From: Dicyema japonicum
Taxonomy: Eukaryota > Dicyemida > Rhombozoa > Dicyemidae
Direction of reading: 5' to 3'
Length of the DNA: 64,000 bases
Assembly: GCA_011109175.1 (NCBI GenBank)
Contig: RDEW01000056.1
Span: 62,001-126,000 of the forward strand
Under the pieces are notes generated by a model. It was not told the origin of the DNA. It saw only the letters and a list, made by a program, of their open reading frames with translations, and made no database searches. How positions within the stretch are numbered: the stretch's first letter is position 1; every line of letters begins with the position of its first letter. Position numbers and translations under genes: made by a program. Shown one piece after another: positions 32,385 through 43,504 of the stretch.

Positions 32385-35030
32385 AATACGACAACCAACA
32401 CAACAAGTATAAGACGAACACAACAACAACATTCCGTACGAATACGACAAATATCACATTCAGTCCAACTACGACCAAAACAACTCTAAGATCAACAACA
32501 ACCAAATTCAGTTGAACGACGAGCACAACTATTTCAAGACCAACGACAACAACCACATTCATTCCAAATTCGAACACAAATACACCAAAACCAACTACAA
32601 CAACCACATTCAGTCAATCTATGAGCACAACAACACCAAGATCATAAAAAACTCATACGGTCCAACTACGAACACAACTATTACAAGATCAAAGACAACT
32701 ACCACATTCTGTCCAACTAAGAAGACAACTATTCAAAGACCAACGACAACAACCACATTCATTCAAAATTCGAACACAAATACTCCAAGACTATAGACAA
32801 CAACTACATTCCGTTTAACTACGACAACAACGAGTCAAAGACATACTGCAAAACAACCGCATTTCCTAATACTACGACCAATTTACAAAGACCACAATAA
32901 CCACATTTAGTCCAACTACGACCAAAACAACTCCAAGATTAACAACAACCACATTCAGTCCAACTACGAACACAACTATTCCAAGACCAACGACAACAAC
33001 CACATTCAGTCCAACGAAAAACACAACTATTCCAAGACCAACGACTACAACCTCATTCCGTCCTTCTATAAACAACTACTCCAAAACCAACAACAACCAC
33101 ATTCAGTACAACTACGAACACAAATATTTCAAGAACAAAGACAAAAAACACATTAATTCCAAATTCGAACATAATACTCGAAGACTATCAACAACAACTA
33201 CATTCCGTTGAACAACGAACACAACTATTTCAAGATTAACGACAACAACCACATTCATTCCTATTTCGAATACAAATACTCGAAGACTATCGACAACAAC
33301 CACATTTAGTCCAACGAAAAACACAACTATTCCAAGATCAACGACAACAACCACATTCTGTCCAACTATGAAGACAACTATTCCAAGACCAACGACAACA
33401 ACCACATTCAGTCCATTTAAGAGCACAACCACTCCAAGATCATCAAAAAACTCATTCAGTCCACTATGAACACAAATATTCCGAGACCAAAGACAAATAC
33501 CACATTCAGTCCATCTACTACCAAAACAACTCTAAGATCAACAACAACCAATTTCAGTTGAACAACGAACACAACTATTTCAAGACCAACGACAACAACG
33601 ACATTACTTTTAACTACGACAACAACGAGTCGAACACCTACTGCATAACAACCGCATTTCCTAATACTATGACCAATTTACAAAGACCACAATAACCACA
33701 TTTATCGAACTAGAACCACTACAACCCAAGACCAACAACAAAAACATTCTGTCCAACTAAGAACACAACTATTCCAAGACCAACGACAACAACCAGATTC
33801 AGTCGAACTACGAACACAACTATTTCAAGAACAAAGACAAATACCACATTCATTTAAAATTCGAACACAAATTCTCAAAGACTATAGACAACAACTACAT
33901 TCCGTTAAACAACGAACACAACTATTTCAAGACCAACGACAAATACCGCAATCATTTCAAATTCGAACACAAATACTCCAAGACTATCGACAACAACTAC
34001 ATTCTGTTTAACTACGAAAACAACGAGTCAAAGACCTACTGCAACAACCGCATTTAGTGCAACTACGACCACAACAACTTTAAGACCAACAACCACATTC
34101 AGTTTAACTTCTAACACAACTATTCCAAACCATCGACAACAACCACAATCAGTCCAACTAAGAACACAAGTATTCCAAGAACAACGACAACAACCACATT
34201 CAGTCCATCTATGAGTACAACTACTCCAAAACAAACAACAACCACATTCAGTCCAACTTCGAACACAACTATTCCAAACCATCAACAACTACCACATTCA
34301 GTCCAACTAAGAACACAACTATTCCAAGAACAACGACAAAAACCACATTCAGTCCATCTATGAGTACCACTACTACAAAACCAACAACAACCAGATTCAG
34401 TCCAACTACGAACACAACTATTTCAAGAACAAAGACAAATACCACATTCATTCCAAATTCGAACACAAATACTCCAAGAAATCTCAACAACTACATTCCG
34501 TTGAACAACGAAATCAATATTTCAAGACCAACGACAATAAACACATTCAGTCCAAATTCGACTCAAATACTCAAGACTATCGACAACAACTACTTTTCGT
34601 TTAACTACGACAACAACGAGTCAAAGACCTACTGCAACAACCGCATTTCCTAATACTACGACCAATTTACAAAGACCACAAAACCACATTTAATGCATCT
34701 ACAACCACAAAAACTCAAAGACTAACAACAACCACATTCAGTCCAACTACGAAAAAAACTATTTCAAGAACAAAGACAAATACCACATTCATTCTAAATT
34801 CGAACACAAATACTCCAAGAAATCTCAACAACTACATTCCGTTGAACAACGAAAGCAATATTTCAAGACCAACGACAATAAACACATTCAGTCCAAATTC
34901 GACTCAAATACTCCAAGACTATCGACAACAACTACTTTTCGTTTAACTACGACAACAACGAGTCAAAGACCTACTGCAACAACCGCATTTCCTAATACTA
35001 CGACCAATTTACAAAGACCGAACTTTCGCT
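32385..35030 (+). repeat. Second Thr/Pro-coding array (51-bp units)
   Basis: About 45 degenerate units related to the stalk at 14.7-16.3 kb. Consensus sense reading: FSPTTNTTIPRPTTTTT. Sections are themselves duplicated (34420-34680 closely matches 34750-35010). Frames break constantly and no upstream signal-peptide or cysteine exons are present, so this looks like a decayed, expanded relative of the 14-16 kb stalk, cut off on its left by LINE-C. Confidence 0.75.
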
Positions 35031-35399
35031 ACTCTGTAATGCCAAGTGATGATTATTCCAGTGGTTTTGACATAAGATGGAGTAATCTCAAGATGCTTCA
35101 AGAATCATATGCATAAATTATCTATTAAAGAATCAACGAGGATATACACCCAATCTGTTGTGCTGAAGAGATCGCTAGAAAGTATGCTCATTGAACATGA
35201 GCATGAAATGAAGGTATACGATGAAGAGTACGCCTCTGCTATTTCCCAACTTGTAGAACTGGCATGTCGTGAGAACAGCTCACTGGATTCTAACAGAGAT
35301 ATTTCGACTGAATCTGAGGTGGAGATGGGAAGTAACAAAAAGTTTATGGCACACTATTCTTCTAAAAGAAGAAGAAGGATTAGCAGCAATCTGGATTAA
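35031..35399 (+). mobile_element. LINE-C 3' end fragment
   Basis: The frame 35109-35399 ends the LINE-C protein: YTQSVVLKRSLESM is equivalent to YLQSTVLKRTLESL at 63.07 kb. It sits directly after the Thr array. 5'-truncated. Confidence 0.7.
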
Positions 35400-35589
35400 A
35401 ATTTGCTTAATTAGTTAATTTACTTGTTAATATTATTATAGAAATAGAAAATAACGATAAAAATGGCAAATTCAAGAAAGTTTCTGTATGTAATATTCAA
35501 CTCTGAAATAAATAAATTATTCATCGCTGATAAATTATTCATCACAGATATAAATAAATTATTCATCGTTAATAAAAAGTAAAATTCAC

Positions 35590-36487
35590 ATGGGTATTTG
35601 ACATATCAGCAAAAAATCAATTTCTTGCTTTGTTTGACCGTTATTTATATATTGTTGTTCACGATTGATGTAAAGAGTTTATAATATTTAGACGAATGAC
35701 AGAGCTTACAACAAAGACATCTTATTAGTCAGTGGATACTATAATGGGGGGTTTCGTAGACCTCAAGAGTATTTTATGTGGATGAAAAAATTTGCCTTTA
35801 TTGAAACCCATCTTGTATTTTTCTCAGACGACAAGAAAATCCTCAGATATATGGGCAAGATTAGAAAAAATCTTCCTACCACTTTAATTAACCTAAACAG
35901 GTCAGAATTGATTGGGTTTAAAAAAATTGAAGAAATAAAGCATATTTTAACACTTCCTGGATTTGGGTTGCATTTTAAAGAAACTGGAAATTATAACTAC
36001 TCCGCCGTCACGAATTCCAAACACGATATTTCGAAAAGAGCAATCGTAATGTTCTCCCATAATTTCTCATACGTCGCCTGGGTTGATGTCGGTCTTTTCC
36101 GCAACGTGAAAACTACAAAAATGTATAAACTGAAAAAAAACAAAATACGTGTACGATACACGTATCACTATGAGTCAAGTAAAAAAATATGAAGAATATC
36201 CTATCGAAAATGTCATAAAAAATGCAAGAGTTTGGGTATCTGGAGCTGTATTTATAGGTCCTGTTGACCTAATGTACAAATTATGTGATAATTACGAAAA
36301 GTTTTTTCTTAAATTGTTATCTTTGAAACTGATGGCGACTGACGAACAAGTACTATTCTCAATGTACACACTCGAAGGAATCGGACTTTTGGATAATAAA
36401 ATAAGACTGAGCCTCTATCAATGCAATTATTATCCAATTTACACGCTTCTAACAAACGTGAAATCATCTGATCATTGTTACACTTAG
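35590..36487 (+). CDS. HtrL/YibB-like type II membrane protein
   Basis: A hydrophobic segment (FLLCLTVIYILLFTID, 35619-35669) is joined by a 22-nt intron (35670-35691) to an exon that reads LLVSGYYNGGFRRPQEYF, FIETHLVFFSDD, a DIS.RAIVMFSHNF segment and YVAWVDVGLFR. This order (SGYYN, W..F, LV.F.D, AWVD.G) matches the HtrL/YibB family, glycosyltransferase-like proteins common in nematodes. The C-terminal part is in another frame from about 36180 (VWVSGAVFIGP, ATDEQVLFSMY); a 31-nt GT..AG intron near 36149-36179 or a one-base error would join them. Expected location: Golgi or secretory membrane, by analogy with signal-anchored transferases. The start codon is unresolved; no in-frame ATG precedes the hydrophobic segment closely. 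Confidence 0.6.
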
Positions 36488-36929
36488 TTTTATTTTCTAA
36501 ATATGGGTTTATTTGGTGTTTTACTGATTATTTATCAGTTTATTTCCCAACTAGTATTTCCAACTAGTTCCACTTCTCCTTTAGGGACCAATGATGTGTG
36601 TAACATAGTCTTGTAGACTCCAATTCGTATGTTGGGTCAAGTAATGTGGGCCTGGTCTAACGTGGAAAATATCCAGAAATTTCACCCATTTGGGTTACTA
36701 CGCTTTTCAATAGGTTCCTTCGTTCTATAATATGACCCTTTGTCTTGTAATATGTTCCTTCGTCTTGTAATGTTACTCTTTCTTAGGTGAAATGTCAATT
36801 CTTTTCTTACGATTTCCATTGGAGAATATCTTTTGAGTTGTAAGTCACTATGATGTTTGTATGATCCCGGTTCATATTTTCAATTTCATTTGTTGACATG
36901 GGATGAACTTATCCAAAACCTGAGAAAAT

Positions 36930-37660
36930 TTATCGGAGGCAATTTTGAATGGGAACCGCAGCAACGTATTGCAATGAAACGAATTCGCGTTGTGTAGCAG
37001 AGACGATAATCGGGTTCCGTGCTAGTAGGTCATCACGGTAGAAGAGGGAGGTTCCCGTACTGGCATTGGTATTGCTATCGAGCTACATTCCTTCGATGTA
37101 GTAGTATTGGTCTTTTTTATCTTGGTCTCGTTGACCACCAGGAAATCAATCCTGGTTGGCCGATTTTTCTTACTTTCTGTCTTGATTCCATTTTATTGTT
37201 GCGAGTATCAAATTTTTGTTTAGGATCTAATATCACTGGACATCCTCCATATTTGCCCCGTGTTTAGAAGATCAAAAGTTGACACAGTTTGTTTTCGATC
37301 TCGGATCTATCTTGCATTCGGAGATATCTTGTTCCCCTGGACATCGGATACAATTCTTCCTCTCATTGCATTTGTATGCAAAGTGTCCAATTTGTTGGCA
37401 GCTATAGCAAATCGAAGGCACTCTTCGCATCCATTTGCAAGTGACCACGTTTCCTCCAATGAAAAAGCAGCAACGGTCTATCGATTGTGGCAATGTGTGT
37501 TTTCCTAGATTCAAGGAACAGCTGGATTCCATTCTTTCTGAGACAAATGTTAAACTTTCGTTCCAAATCAGTCATGAACTGATACAACATACATTCAATT
37601 TTATAAGAAATTGGAACAAGCTGTCCCCGTTCAAATTTAGAATTACTTTCCATTAGCTAA
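36930..37660 (-). mobile_element. LINE-A ORF1 zinc knuckle and endonuclease fragment
   Basis: The minus-strand frame 37272-37532 carries CYSCQQIGHFAYKC, a CCHC zinc knuckle (C-x2-C-x4-H-x4-C), followed by a second Cys cluster (CIRCPGEQDISEC), typical of nucleic-acid-binding ORF1 proteins of jockey-like elements. Towards lower coordinates an endonuclease piece appears (ASTGTSLFYRDDL, 37010-37080). Frames are broken. Confidence 0.75.
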
Positions 37661-38690
37661 TTAGTCCATTTAAAACCCCCCAATCCACGTTGAGGCTAGA
37701 ACAGTACAAACATTATAGAGAAAGCTATGGTCCACCGATCGTACCCTTTCTTTACATCAATTAAACTGTTGAACAAACTTTTTCCATTTTGGTTTACTAA
37801 GAGAGAGTTTTCTACTTCAGTAATCTGCCTTCCAATGATATTGAGCGACTTTAAATTTTTATCTATTCCCACACCGTCTCCCAAAACGAGAGGTGTTTGT
37901 CATTTTCAAATCCAAACTCAGTTCTCTGGTCCTCATTGGTAGGGTTAGAATAGAATCTCCACAATTTTCTTAAAAAACACAATTATCATTCCTGAGTGCC
38001 TTCTTCTCTTCATAAAATTATTATTTTCTCAATATCTTGATTCTGTGCTTGATAATAATAAAAACTTTGTTCGCTCGCCTTTCTCAGATTTCTTATATTT
38101 ATCTATCCTTTTCCCTTGGTTTTTTGATTAGGAAAGGTATTGGGAAAAATAAGGTTCTCATAAAGTTTAGAAATTTTCTTTTCTGGATTTTCTTTCCTAA
38201 AACTTGTCGTTGATATTCTTCATATTAGAAAACCATAAATCCCATTTGGCAACATCGGTAAATTTCTGTGAGTCACATTCAAAATGCGCATGCGTTACTC
38301 ACGTCGAGTCGAAAACATGATAGGAGCATTACGTCAAACCATTCATTTCATATGCTATGCTTCATAGACCCGTCTAGCTCTTGGACAAATTCCATGAAAA
38401 TCGAGGCTTGCAAAAAAATGGCTTCCAAAATTACGAATAGATGAACTTATAGAAATTCGCAGTCTTCAATGGCTCTCAAAACCTTAATAAGTAAGAACCG
38501 AGGAACGTGTCGTTGAGACTACAAGGAACCAGTTATTCGTAGACTTGCGTAGACATGAGGGAGGATCCAAGCTGAAGTCTCTTTTGGACCTGCTAGGATC
38601 ACTTGATTAGTTTATTTAGTGTTACTGTTGTCTTTAGAATTCATTTTCTTAAAAAAATAAAATTTCTTTGATAAAGTTATTTTTAATAAA
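37661..38690. other. Unassigned, probably eroded transposon sequence
   Basis: Short open frames on both strands. The minus-strand frame 37696-37884 (LIDVKKGYDRW) and the plus-strand region 38480-38610 have coding-like stretches but match nothing I recognise. Confidence 0.35.
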
Positions 38691-38820
38691 TTTGTCACTT
38701 CATCGCTCATATAAATTAAATTATTCATCTTTGATAGAATAAAATTATCATGTTTATTGGATGTCTGAGAAAAAATATTGTTTTTTAGTTTTTTGATTGT
38801 TATTTGTATATTGTTGTTGA
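38690..38820 (+). repeat. Diverged duplicate of the HtrL-like gene 5' region
   Basis: Resembles 35540-35660: shared TTATTCATC tracts, a CATG-TTATTGG-type segment, then a hydrophobic coding stretch (FFSFLIVICILLL) ending in TTATTTGTATATTGTTGTT. The alignment stops at about 38820, where LINE-D begins. It looks like the promoter and first exon of a truncated paralogue. Confidence 0.5.
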
Positions 38821-38829
38821 AGCCTTTTG

Positions 38830-39255
38830 GTCCAAGAAAGTCCAGCATATATGTCATCGCTATCAAGTGGAAGCCTTTTGGTCCAAGATTCCTACGTATT
38901 ACAACCGGACTTTCTTGGGAAAAAGTCTTCGACAAAGCTCGTTGCGAATGGTGTGAAACGGTTTGGATATGCCGAACGATCCTTCGAGGCAACGTGACTG
39001 GGATGATATTTACTCCAAGAATATCTTCGATGTGCTAAAGTCTGAAGCCAACCAGCATCGTCTTGCATGCCTCATGTCCGCCGCCAACCATGGGAGCGGA
39101 GTGTGGCTGGATGCATCCCGTTTTCCTCCCTGGGGACCCATTGGACGATGACTGTATTCGGATTGGGATCGCACAACGCCTGCGAGCTGATGATGGCGTC
39201 GAACACCAATGTCGCTGTGGATCCCATTCGTATTCAGTTGTATAATTGTAAAACC
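38830..39255 (+). mobile_element. LINE-D C-terminal fragment
   Basis: Frames read RQRDWDDIYSKNIFDVL and HRLACLMSAANHGSGVWLDA, then LDDDCIRIGIAQRLR and HQCRCG, equivalent to 26730-26960 of the larger LINE-D copy. A one-base shift at about 39130 breaks the frame. Confidence 0.75.
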
Positions 39256-39456
39256 TCTCCATGGACCAGGATTGGTTTCGACGACTCCACATAGAAGAAT
39301 CAGAAATCTGAACAAATGGGGATACCAGACAGGGTCGAACACACAGGAGATGAAAAGACCACTGGACGGTGAGGAGAAGCTGTTGGCTATTTTCGTTCTT
39401 TTTTGGAATGGATGAAACCATTTCTGGTGTCCCACATGACACCACGCTAACCACAT
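39256..39456 (-). mobile_element. LINE ORF2 start with 2A-like NPGP motif
   Basis: The minus strand reads LCGVVETNPGPWRGFTIIQ and then LNTNGI, the first strand of an APE endonuclease. A 2A-type ribosome-skipping motif (D-V-E-x-N-P-G-P) just before the endonuclease is known from some LINEs of marine animals. Here the Asp is Val. The fragment is joined tail to tail to LINE-D at about 39255. Confidence 0.65.
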
Positions 39457-39483
39457 TTATTCCTCGAACCTTTTATAATTATA

Positions 39484-39570
39484 ATTTTAGACTTTTTTGA
39501 TTAATGAATTAATGAAAATTAGATTATTATAATTATAAAATTATTATAAATATCATTTTTTTAATTATTA
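39484..39570 (+). repeat. Direct repeat, copy 1 (pairs with 39938-40026)
   Basis: About 88 bases (ATTTTAGACTTTTTTGATTA start) repeated at 39938-40026 with few differences. The two copies bracket a LINE-A fragment and small ACCAATTAGCCACGTAA doublets (39605-39650). Confidence 0.8.
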
Positions 39571-39664
39571 ATACTAAATTCATCAATATAACAAGTAGAT
39601 ACTTCAACCAATTAGCCACGTAATAATAATAACCAATTAGCCACGTAAACCAACAAATTAAGTG

Positions 39665-39935
39665 ATCCCGGTACGCCTCAACAGGAGCGAAAGGTTTTTA
39701 TACGTGCTAGTTTGCCAAATAGGGGATTGATCTTGATGAATTTGATTTCGAAGTTCCATAGGCCCATGAGGCACAAGCATACTCAATCGTCGGTTTTAGG
39801 AGTTGATTGAACACGACAAGGGCGCATTCCTGTCACGACCTTGACTTCAAGAGCAGTTTAATTATATTCAGTTTCCTTAGACCCTTTGTCAAAACGTTTT
39901 TCACATGTTGAGAAAATGTCATCAAAGGGTCAATT
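39665..39935 (-). mobile_element. LINE-A RT thumb fragment
   Basis: The minus strand reads MTFSQHVKNVLTKGLRKLN and EYACASWAYG, equal in kind to the thumb at 11290-11450. It lies between the two direct repeats. Confidence 0.7.
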
Positions 39936-39937
39936 AA

Positions 39938-40026
39938 ATTTTAGACTTTTTTGATTAACCAATTAATGAAAATTAAATTATTATAATTATAAAATTAATA
40001 TAAATATAATTTTTTTAATGATTAAA
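39938..40026 (+). repeat. Direct repeat, copy 2, upstream of the LAMP-like gene
   Basis: Second copy of the 39484-39570 sequence, ending 45 bases before the start codon at 40072. It may carry promoter sequence of the LAMP-like gene. Confidence 0.75.
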
Positions 40027-40071
40027 AATAACAAGTGACCTAATTTATACACATCGACGTGTTCACTTTAC

Positions 40072-41248
40072 ATGTTTATGTTATTGTTAATGATTTTGTT
40101 CTCAATCACGAAGTTCGACTTTATACATAAAATGTCAGTAAATTTTAAAAGTTTATTGAAAAGTACGGTTACAAATGTAATTTATAAATAATAATGGTAG
40201 ACAAGCGATAATTCAATTGAACGGATTTTTCATTTTTTTGAGGATGGAATGCCGTCTACAATCAAAATGAATAACTTGATCTACCAATTTTTTATTGAAT
40301 TCTCAGACGAATTTTACAACATCTCAATAAAAATAAAATTAAATTCTAGTATTTAATAGTTAACACATAAAGATAATCGAATCTATACAAATACAACAAA
40401 TGTTCAGAATATTAAACAAGGAAATTATTACAGATGCGGATTTATATCCGTAAATTTTGAGAATGGTGATACTCTCACATTATATGCTTTGGTGATAGAA
40501 TTTTACACTAATCGATCATATTCAGCTTTAATTGGAAAAGGTTTTATATAATTTAATTCAGCACATGACTGTGATCCATCTAACAATCCAAAAGTTCGAA
40601 ATTGGTATTTTATTTCGGAAAATCGACTCAAAGCTATATTAAGTGGGCATTTTAAAATCATAATTTTTCATAAACGTAGTGTTGAAATAGTAAGTTGTAT
40701 ATTTTAATATTAGATTAATGATTTAATAAGTTTTTTCGAGAATGTGGAAACGAAGATCAATTTTGATAACAAAAGTGTTGAGTTATCTCTTAAGGGGAGT
40801 CATTTTGAAATACTTTTTACATTTATTTTGTCTCAAGACAAATATTATATGTCTAAAATACAGTTAATCGTCAATAATATCTATATGGGTCTTGGAGTCT
40901 TAAAAAGACCAAATTGATTGATGTTGAAAATTCATGTTACTTTGAATTCTCTCTCACTAAATTTTCTGATGAAATATATGCTGAGTTTTCACAATTTAAG
41001 GCACAAATTCTTCGGGATGACTATAATTTCCGTTATACTGGAAAAGGTTTGATTTTTCATGAATTTTAGAGTTGAAATGTTTTGAAAAAATAACTCCTGG
41101 AAAAAATACAATTTCTAATCATTCAAAAATATATATAATTGTAGGATCTACACTCACCGTTTTAACATTTACAATCATCGGAGTCATCGCACTTGTTTTT
41201 AAGCGCCGAAATGTGATAAGACAAATGGTATATGTACCTATTCTTTAA
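40072..41248 (+). CDS. LAMP-like lysosomal membrane glycoprotein, six exons
   Basis: Exons 40072-40176, 40201-40348, 40373-40540, 40562-40689, 40714-41046, 41070-41248; introns 24, 24, 21, 24 and 23 nt, phases consistent. The protein is about 353 residues: signal peptide (MFMLLLMILFSI), two related luminal domains, one membrane span and a short basic tail ending YVPIL, a YxxPhi sorting signal. Each domain has a LxxxF..F.......I.L strand, then 28 residues on a Cys, and a second Cys 38-40 residues later, as in LAMP luminal domains (RC..HDC and SC..LKC). The first LAMP disulfide is absent in both domains. At least six N-glycosylation sequons are present. One base is missing in the A-run at 40902-40906: adding it makes the coding total exactly divisible by 3 and the two domains equal in length between LxL and Cys. 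Role: late endosome/lysosome membrane coat, inferred. Confidence 0.72.
40902..40906 (+). other. One-base frame break in the LAMP-like gene
   Basis: Run of five A. The upstream frame meets TGA soon after; the downstream frame continues the second LAMP domain. No GT..AG pair of suitable length fixes it, so it is an assembly error or a recent inactivating deletion. Confidence 0.7.
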
Positions 41249-41284
41249 CTGTTATAATTTACTCGTTGTTTCTTTTTTTAAATA

Positions 41285-43250
41285 CTCCCAAGCACGTTGC
41301 ATAATAATTTCGTTAATCATCCTCTTCCAATTAGCTCTTTTCTTGTTTTCTCACTTACGTAGTCAAGGCATTCTGCAATTTCAACTCTTTCTGATATCGT
41401 GATTATGGGATACTTGCAGACAAGATCACAGTTTTTTTCTCTGAAAAATCTGATTCGTAATGTGGCATCTGCACCGTTTTGCATTCAAAATTATAGGATT
41501 CCAATTGAATGCTTAGGAGGCATCGCTAGTATTCGAGAACTTTAAATAACCAAATACAACAGCCTCTGACCAGATTTCATCAGTAGACCGTCGTCGTCCA
41601 AACGAGTGAAGTCATAGGGCCTTAGAAGATCTTTTTTTAAGATCGCTTAGGTCAATGATATCAACAACAACAACGATTTATTAACAAAAGAGTTAAGGAG
41701 TTTTCTGGAGAATATTACATCTGAGTCCTACCATAAGGCATGGAATCCACACCTGGACATTATTCCTTTTTTTATTAATTTTTCTCAGGACGTTTTTCCC
41801 AGCTTTATATACGTGTCCTGGATCTTTGATCTTCTCCTGAATCCATTGATCTAATCCTCCATAATCCTGCTAATCGGTTCTAAGAGCTTGTTTTCGTCCT
41901 CGCTTAGACAGTCTTTCAATTTCTTGTTTAAGGAGAGCTTAATTGCAGCTCTCCTAGTCTTCTCTAAGAGGGATAAAATCTTCTCCCTTTTCAGAGAGAA
42001 AAACCACCCTTCGCACCCATAAAGTAGGCTAGGAAGAATAACTTCCTTGAAGATGAACGTGTAACTTTAGGTAGGTGTCGCAGCTAACATGTAACTTACG
42101 TGTACATAGGAGAGACTGAAAGGCTCTCTTTCTCCACCCTTTTATGTCGTCCATGTAATCTCCTGCGTGTCCATAGTCGACCCCCAGGTAGCGCAGACTG
42201 TGTGAATTGTTTACTCCCAGTGTGTATTCTTGTTTCAGGTGCTTTTTCACATTGCTTATTCTGATTGCGCAGGATTTTTCAGCAGAAAGCTTTAGCCTTT
42301 TCAAGTTGCACAAATGCTCAATCTGGTCAACATACTCCCGAATTCCTTCTTCAGATATAGAAGATTTTAGAGATGTGTCCACCACGATTACGTCATCCGC
42401 ATAAATAAGAAGACTAGTATTAATATTCCTCGGACGCGGAAAACTCGCCATGAATATGTTAAACAAAATAAGGCTTAACACCTAACTTTGTGGTACTCCC
42501 TTCTTGAATGATATTGCATCGGATATATTTCCACACACCTTCACAAAAGAATGTCTTTCCAGAAGATAATTTCTTATCCGAATAAATAAATATCTTTGAA
42601 CACATGCTGATACAAGCTGTTTTAACAACGCTTATAGCATCACTGTCGAATACTTTCGAGATATCAAGACATAATAAGTTTATTTACATTTTGGAATCCC
42701 TTGCTTCATGATTTCAGAATTCAGTAGAAAGAAACAGTCTGCACAGCCTCTTCCGGGACGAAAACCCCACTGTTCAGAAATCAGAAAGTCATTCTCTTCG
42801 ATATGTCTCCTTGCCTTTTGAAAATGATACGTTCACACACTTTCGCTAAAGAACATATTAAGCTAGTTGGTCTGTACCTTGCCGGATCTCTCTTGGCATT
42901 CCTGGTTTTGGAATTATCCTCACAACAGCTTTCTTCCATATTAAAGTGAGGTGGCCAAGTCGTAAACAACCATCATAAAGACATCGCGGATAGTCAAATA
43001 CAATATCTGGACACTTTTTAATAAGTTTCTTTGACATGTGGACACATCCTGGAACATTAACCTTGCATTCTCTGATAGCTGTCATCACTTCAAAGACGCT
43101 GACTGTTATCAGTAATAGGCAGTTCCTCGTCAATTTGTTTAAATATATCGCCAGACACCTTCTTTTGTCATCAGGAATCAAACTCAACGGAACCACGCCC
43201 TGATTTTTGGAGCTGATCCCTGAATATATAAATATGTTTCCTCCGTTATG
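41285..43250 (-). mobile_element. LINE-G (CR1/jockey-like) RT, decayed
   Basis: From right to left on the minus strand: linker (42990-43250), RT fingers (KKAVVRIIPKPGMP, 42890-42930; PARYRPTSLICSLAKVCERI, 42820-42890), a GVPQ box (about 42490), the palm YADDVIVVD (42380-42410), SAEKSCAIRI and SLRYLGVDYGH, then a C-terminal part down to KTRKELIGRG near 41320. Several stops, including one just before the YADD frame. Confidence 0.8.
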
Positions 43251-43252
43251 CA

Positions 43253-43445
43253 TACTCCCCCGTCTCCTTTATTCAATATAATTTTTTTGGAGCCATTGAG
43301 TCGCCCCCTCAATGACCGGTTTGAGCAAATACCAGTTCATTGTGAGGGAGTTTGTTTCAGAACAAATCACCTTCTTTTTATCTATGACCTGAAGATGTAT
43401 GCTCGAACAGCCGAGGAGCTCCACTCCATGGGAGTCTGTGTAAAC
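43253..43445 (+). mobile_element. LINE-C RT fragment
   Basis: Reads LEPLSRPLNDRFEQIPVHCEG then DLKMYARTAEEL, nearly the same as 61590-61730 of the larger LINE-C copy. Followed by a doubled GTAAACCGAAATATTTTGA (about 43440-43501). Confidence 0.8.
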
Positions 43446-43504
43446 CGAAATATTTTGAAAACTTGTAAAACGAAATAAGAATTGTAAACCGAAATATTTT
43501 GAGT

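Noticed and set aside
39484-40026. LTRs of a retrovirus-like element
   Set aside because: The repeats are under 100 bases, AT-rich, lack TG..CA ends, and the interior is a minus-strand non-LTR RT fragment.
40889-40907. A 19-nt GT..AG intron at the LAMP frame break
   Set aside because: Removing it leads to a stop within five codons; only a one-base change fits the frame and the domain length.
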